Shown here: positions 50,259 to 51,852 of the stretch, one piece after another
Position numbering within the stretch: position 1 is the stretch's first letter
Layout: each line of letters begins with the position of its first letter
NCBI GenBank assembly: GCA_023146115.1
Contig: JAGLCS010000001.1
Location: 1 to 51,852, forward strand
Direction: 5' to 3'
DNA from: Abyssibacter sp.
GTDB lineage: Bacteria > Pseudomonadota > Gammaproteobacteria > Nevskiales > OUC007
DNA length: 51,852 nucleotides
The notes under the pieces: generated by a model
Databases searched by the model: none
What the model saw: only the letters and a program-made list of their open reading frames with translations
Told to the model about the DNA's origin: nothing
Translations under genes and position numbers: made by a program

Positions 50259-51852
50259 ATGAACGCGCGGACATTAGTCGTACTGGGGATCATCGGTTTG
50301 TGGGCAACGCCCCTGATCGCGGAAGTGACCGACCAAGCGCTCGAGGTGCCGCAGCCGGACGCCGCTGTGGTCGCTGAGACCGTTTCGCCCGGGTCTGCCG
50401 AACCTGCTGATAGCGGGGCGCCGGTGGACGGCGATGCCACGCAGCCTGACGGTGATGTAGAAGCCTCCGGAAGCGATGCCTTGTTTGCACCGCCAGCGCT
50501 GCAATCCGTCGCGCCATCGCGCCCTGCCGCGTTGCAACAGCCAGACGCCGAAACGGCCGCCGCCACAACAGCGGCGCCCGAATCTGATCCCGAGGTGAAC
50601 GTCTCTGCAGAGGCCGAACAGGCCGTGCAGGATGCCCCTGTCGAAGTGACGGCCTTCGACGAACGCCTTGCACTGGGCTACGCGGATGCGCAGCACGTGA
50701 TGGGCCGGCGCTTCGAGCAAGGTGACGGTGTGCCCACCGATTTGATGAAAGCCGGTGATTACTATTTCAAGGCGGCTTCTCAGGGTTATGCCGAGGCTCA
50801 GAGTGATCTGGGCCGTTTCTACGCTGCGGGTATCGGAATCCGGCAGGACATCAGCCTCGCGTTTGATTGGTTCCTGCAAGCCGCTGAGCAGGGGCTGGCC
50901 GAGGCCCAATTCAACACGGCGCTGATTCTGCAGCGCGGGTTGCTGGGCGAGGCGAAGCCCGCCGCGGCCGCAGACTGGTATTGGAAGGCCGCGAGCCAGG
51001 GTCACGATGGCGCCATCGTCAATCTCAGCAATATGTATCTCAACGGCGACGGCATCGACCAGAATGTCGATTACGCCTACGAGCTGCTGCGTGATGCGGC
51101 GGAACAGGGCAACGCTGCCGGTCAACTCAATCTGGCTCGGCTACTGATTCACAATGGCTACCAGGCTCCACGCGAACATGACGCGGATGCACTGCTAGCG
51201 AGTGCGATGCAGACCTACCCTGCGGCAGCGGGTCTGCTGCTCGGTATCGCGCGCCAGTCTGGTGTTGGCGTGCCGCAGAACCTATCGGGCGCGGCGGAAG
51301 CCTACCGGGTTGCTGCCGGGGCGGGTGACGTCGAAGCGGCCTACGAGTTGGGTGAAATGCTGTTGCGTGGCGAAGGTGTTGAGCAGGACATCGCGGCGTC
51401 CGTGCCGATGTTCGAGCAGGCCGCTGCCGGTGAAATTCCGGAAGCCAATTTTCGGTTGGGATCGCTTTACTCCACCGGCCGCGGGGTGGAGAAAGACGTC
51501 GATGCTGCGCGTGTGGCTTATACCGCCGCGGCGGAAGCCGGGCTCGCGCCAGCGCAATACAACCTCGGGCTGATACTCACGCGGGCGCAGGACCCGGCGG
51601 CCCAGGCCGAGAGCGTTCGGTGGTTCCAGGCGGCGGCACAGTCGCAGCACACCAACGCGATGTACCAGCTGGGTCGCGCCTACCAGACCGGACTCGGCAT
51701 TGAGGCGGATGGAGGGCAGGCCGCGTATTGGTACGACCTTGCAGCTGAGAGCGGCCATGTCAGTGCCGCCTACAATCTCGCCCTGTTGTTCCTGGGCGGC
51801 GATGTTCCGGATGCCGGAGCAGCGCAAGCCATCGCCTTGCTGCAATCGGCCG
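50259..51852 (+). CDS. Sel1-repeat periplasmic protein (3' end beyond window)
   Basis: An open frame from the ATG at 50259 to the window edge, at least 531 residues. A signal peptide (MNARTLVVLGIIGLWATPLIA) is followed by an Ala/Pro/Asp-rich linker of about 110 residues and then about ten Sel1-like tetratricopeptide repeats of 35-37 residues (for example AEAQSDLGRFYAAGIGIRQD, EANFRLGSLYSTGRGVEKD). Sel1 proteins are scaffolds for protein-protein contacts; some (MotX) belong to the flagellar motor. No other domain is visible. A sigma28-like site upstream raises a motility link that is not otherwise supported. Confidence 0.85.
   Translation, partial: MNARTLVVLGIIGLWATPLIAEVTDQALEVPQPDAAVVAETVSPGSAEPADSGAPVDGDATQPDGDVEASGSDALFAPPALQSVAPSRPAALQQPDAETAAATTAAPESDPEVNVSAEAEQAVQDAPVEVTAFDERLALGYADAQHVMGRRFEQGDGVPTDLMKAGDYYFKAASQGYAEAQSDLGRFYAAGIGIRQDISLAFDWFLQAAEQGLAEAQFNTALILQRGLLGEAKPAAAADWYWKAASQGHDGAIVNLSNMYLNGDGIDQNVDYAYELLRDAAEQGNAAGQLNLARLLIHNGYQAPREHDADALLASAMQTYPAAAGLLLGIARQSGVGVPQNLSGAAEAYRVAAGAGDVEAAYELGEMLLRGEGVEQDIAASVPMFEQAAAGEIPEANFRLGSLYSTGRGVEKDVDAARVAYTAAAEAGLAPAQYNLGLILTRAQDPAAQAESVRWFQAAAQSQHTNAMYQLGRAYQTGLGIEADGGQAAYWYDLAAESGHVSAAYNLALLFLGGDVPDAGAAQAIALLQSA

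Overview
The window (51,852 bp, high GC) looks like chromosome of a free-living, flagellated gammaproteobacterium. The evidence is the complete flgB-L hook/rod/ring locus, a CheV coupling protein, predicted sigma54 and sigma28 flagellar promoters, a pyrE/exonuclease III-Crc-like arrangement, a sigma32-type groESL promoter, and DUF1302, AmpG, FabH and KynA family genes. Gene content (DUF1302 barrel, Baeyer-Villiger-type monooxygenase, RoxA-like cytochrome, PHP and S8 exoenzymes) recalls marine or hydrocarbon-associated lineages near Nevskiales/Salinisphaerales/Xanthomonadales. That placement is inference. No tRNA, rRNA, CRISPR array, prophage or complete insertion sequence was seen.

Layout. 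1-1.1 kb: the 3' end of a membrane-protein gene, a 229-231 bp MITE-like element with perfect terminal inverted repeats, and a PIN toxin/RHH antitoxin pair with a palindromic operator. 1.1-12.3 kb: cheV behind a sigma28-type promoter, then flgBCDEFGHIJKL behind a sigma54-type promoter. flgA, flgM, flgN and cheR are not here and must lie elsewhere. 12.3-16.9 kb: small unknown genes, a permease and secreted or lipid-anchored proteins. 17-25.9 kb: alcohol dehydrogenase, glutathione peroxidase, DMT exporter, FabH, a DUF4124 protein, pyrE plus an unknown gene and, divergent from pyrE, a translationally coupled exonuclease III-AmpG-Rieske set followed by kynA. 26.7-32.4 kb: flavin monooxygenase with an upstream palindrome, AraC regulator, queuosine-precursor transporter, and an Ada/AlkA plus Ogt alkylation-repair pair. 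32.4-32.6 kb: a decayed antitoxin gene that keeps its ribosome-binding site and operator-like palindrome. 32.8-37.4 kb: a tri-heme RoxA-like lipoprotein followed by a Tat-exported PhoD phosphatase with a GlyGly-CTERM-like tail. 37.5-43.4 kb: DUF2058 protein, GbsR/MarR-like regulator, DUF1302 outer-membrane protein, a PilZ protein divergent from a 55-residue protein, and a subtilase. 43.5-47.6 kb: a DnaQ-like exonuclease overlapping a cNMP/CBS/DUF294 sensor, then a thiolase. 47.9-50.1 kb: groES-groEL with a sigma32 promoter and a CIRCE-like element. 50.3 kb to the end: a Sel1-repeat protein cut by the window edge.

Most interesting result. The short gap between the PilZ (YcgR-like) gene and an unannotated 55-aa gene holds two back-to-back sigma28-type promoters, each with an 11-nt spacer. 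This implies an uncharacterised small protein co-expressed with a c-di-GMP flagellar-brake protein as late flagellar genes. A weaker sigma28-like site precedes the Sel1-repeat gene. Together with cheV, the window therefore suggests a small FliA regulon with unannotated members.
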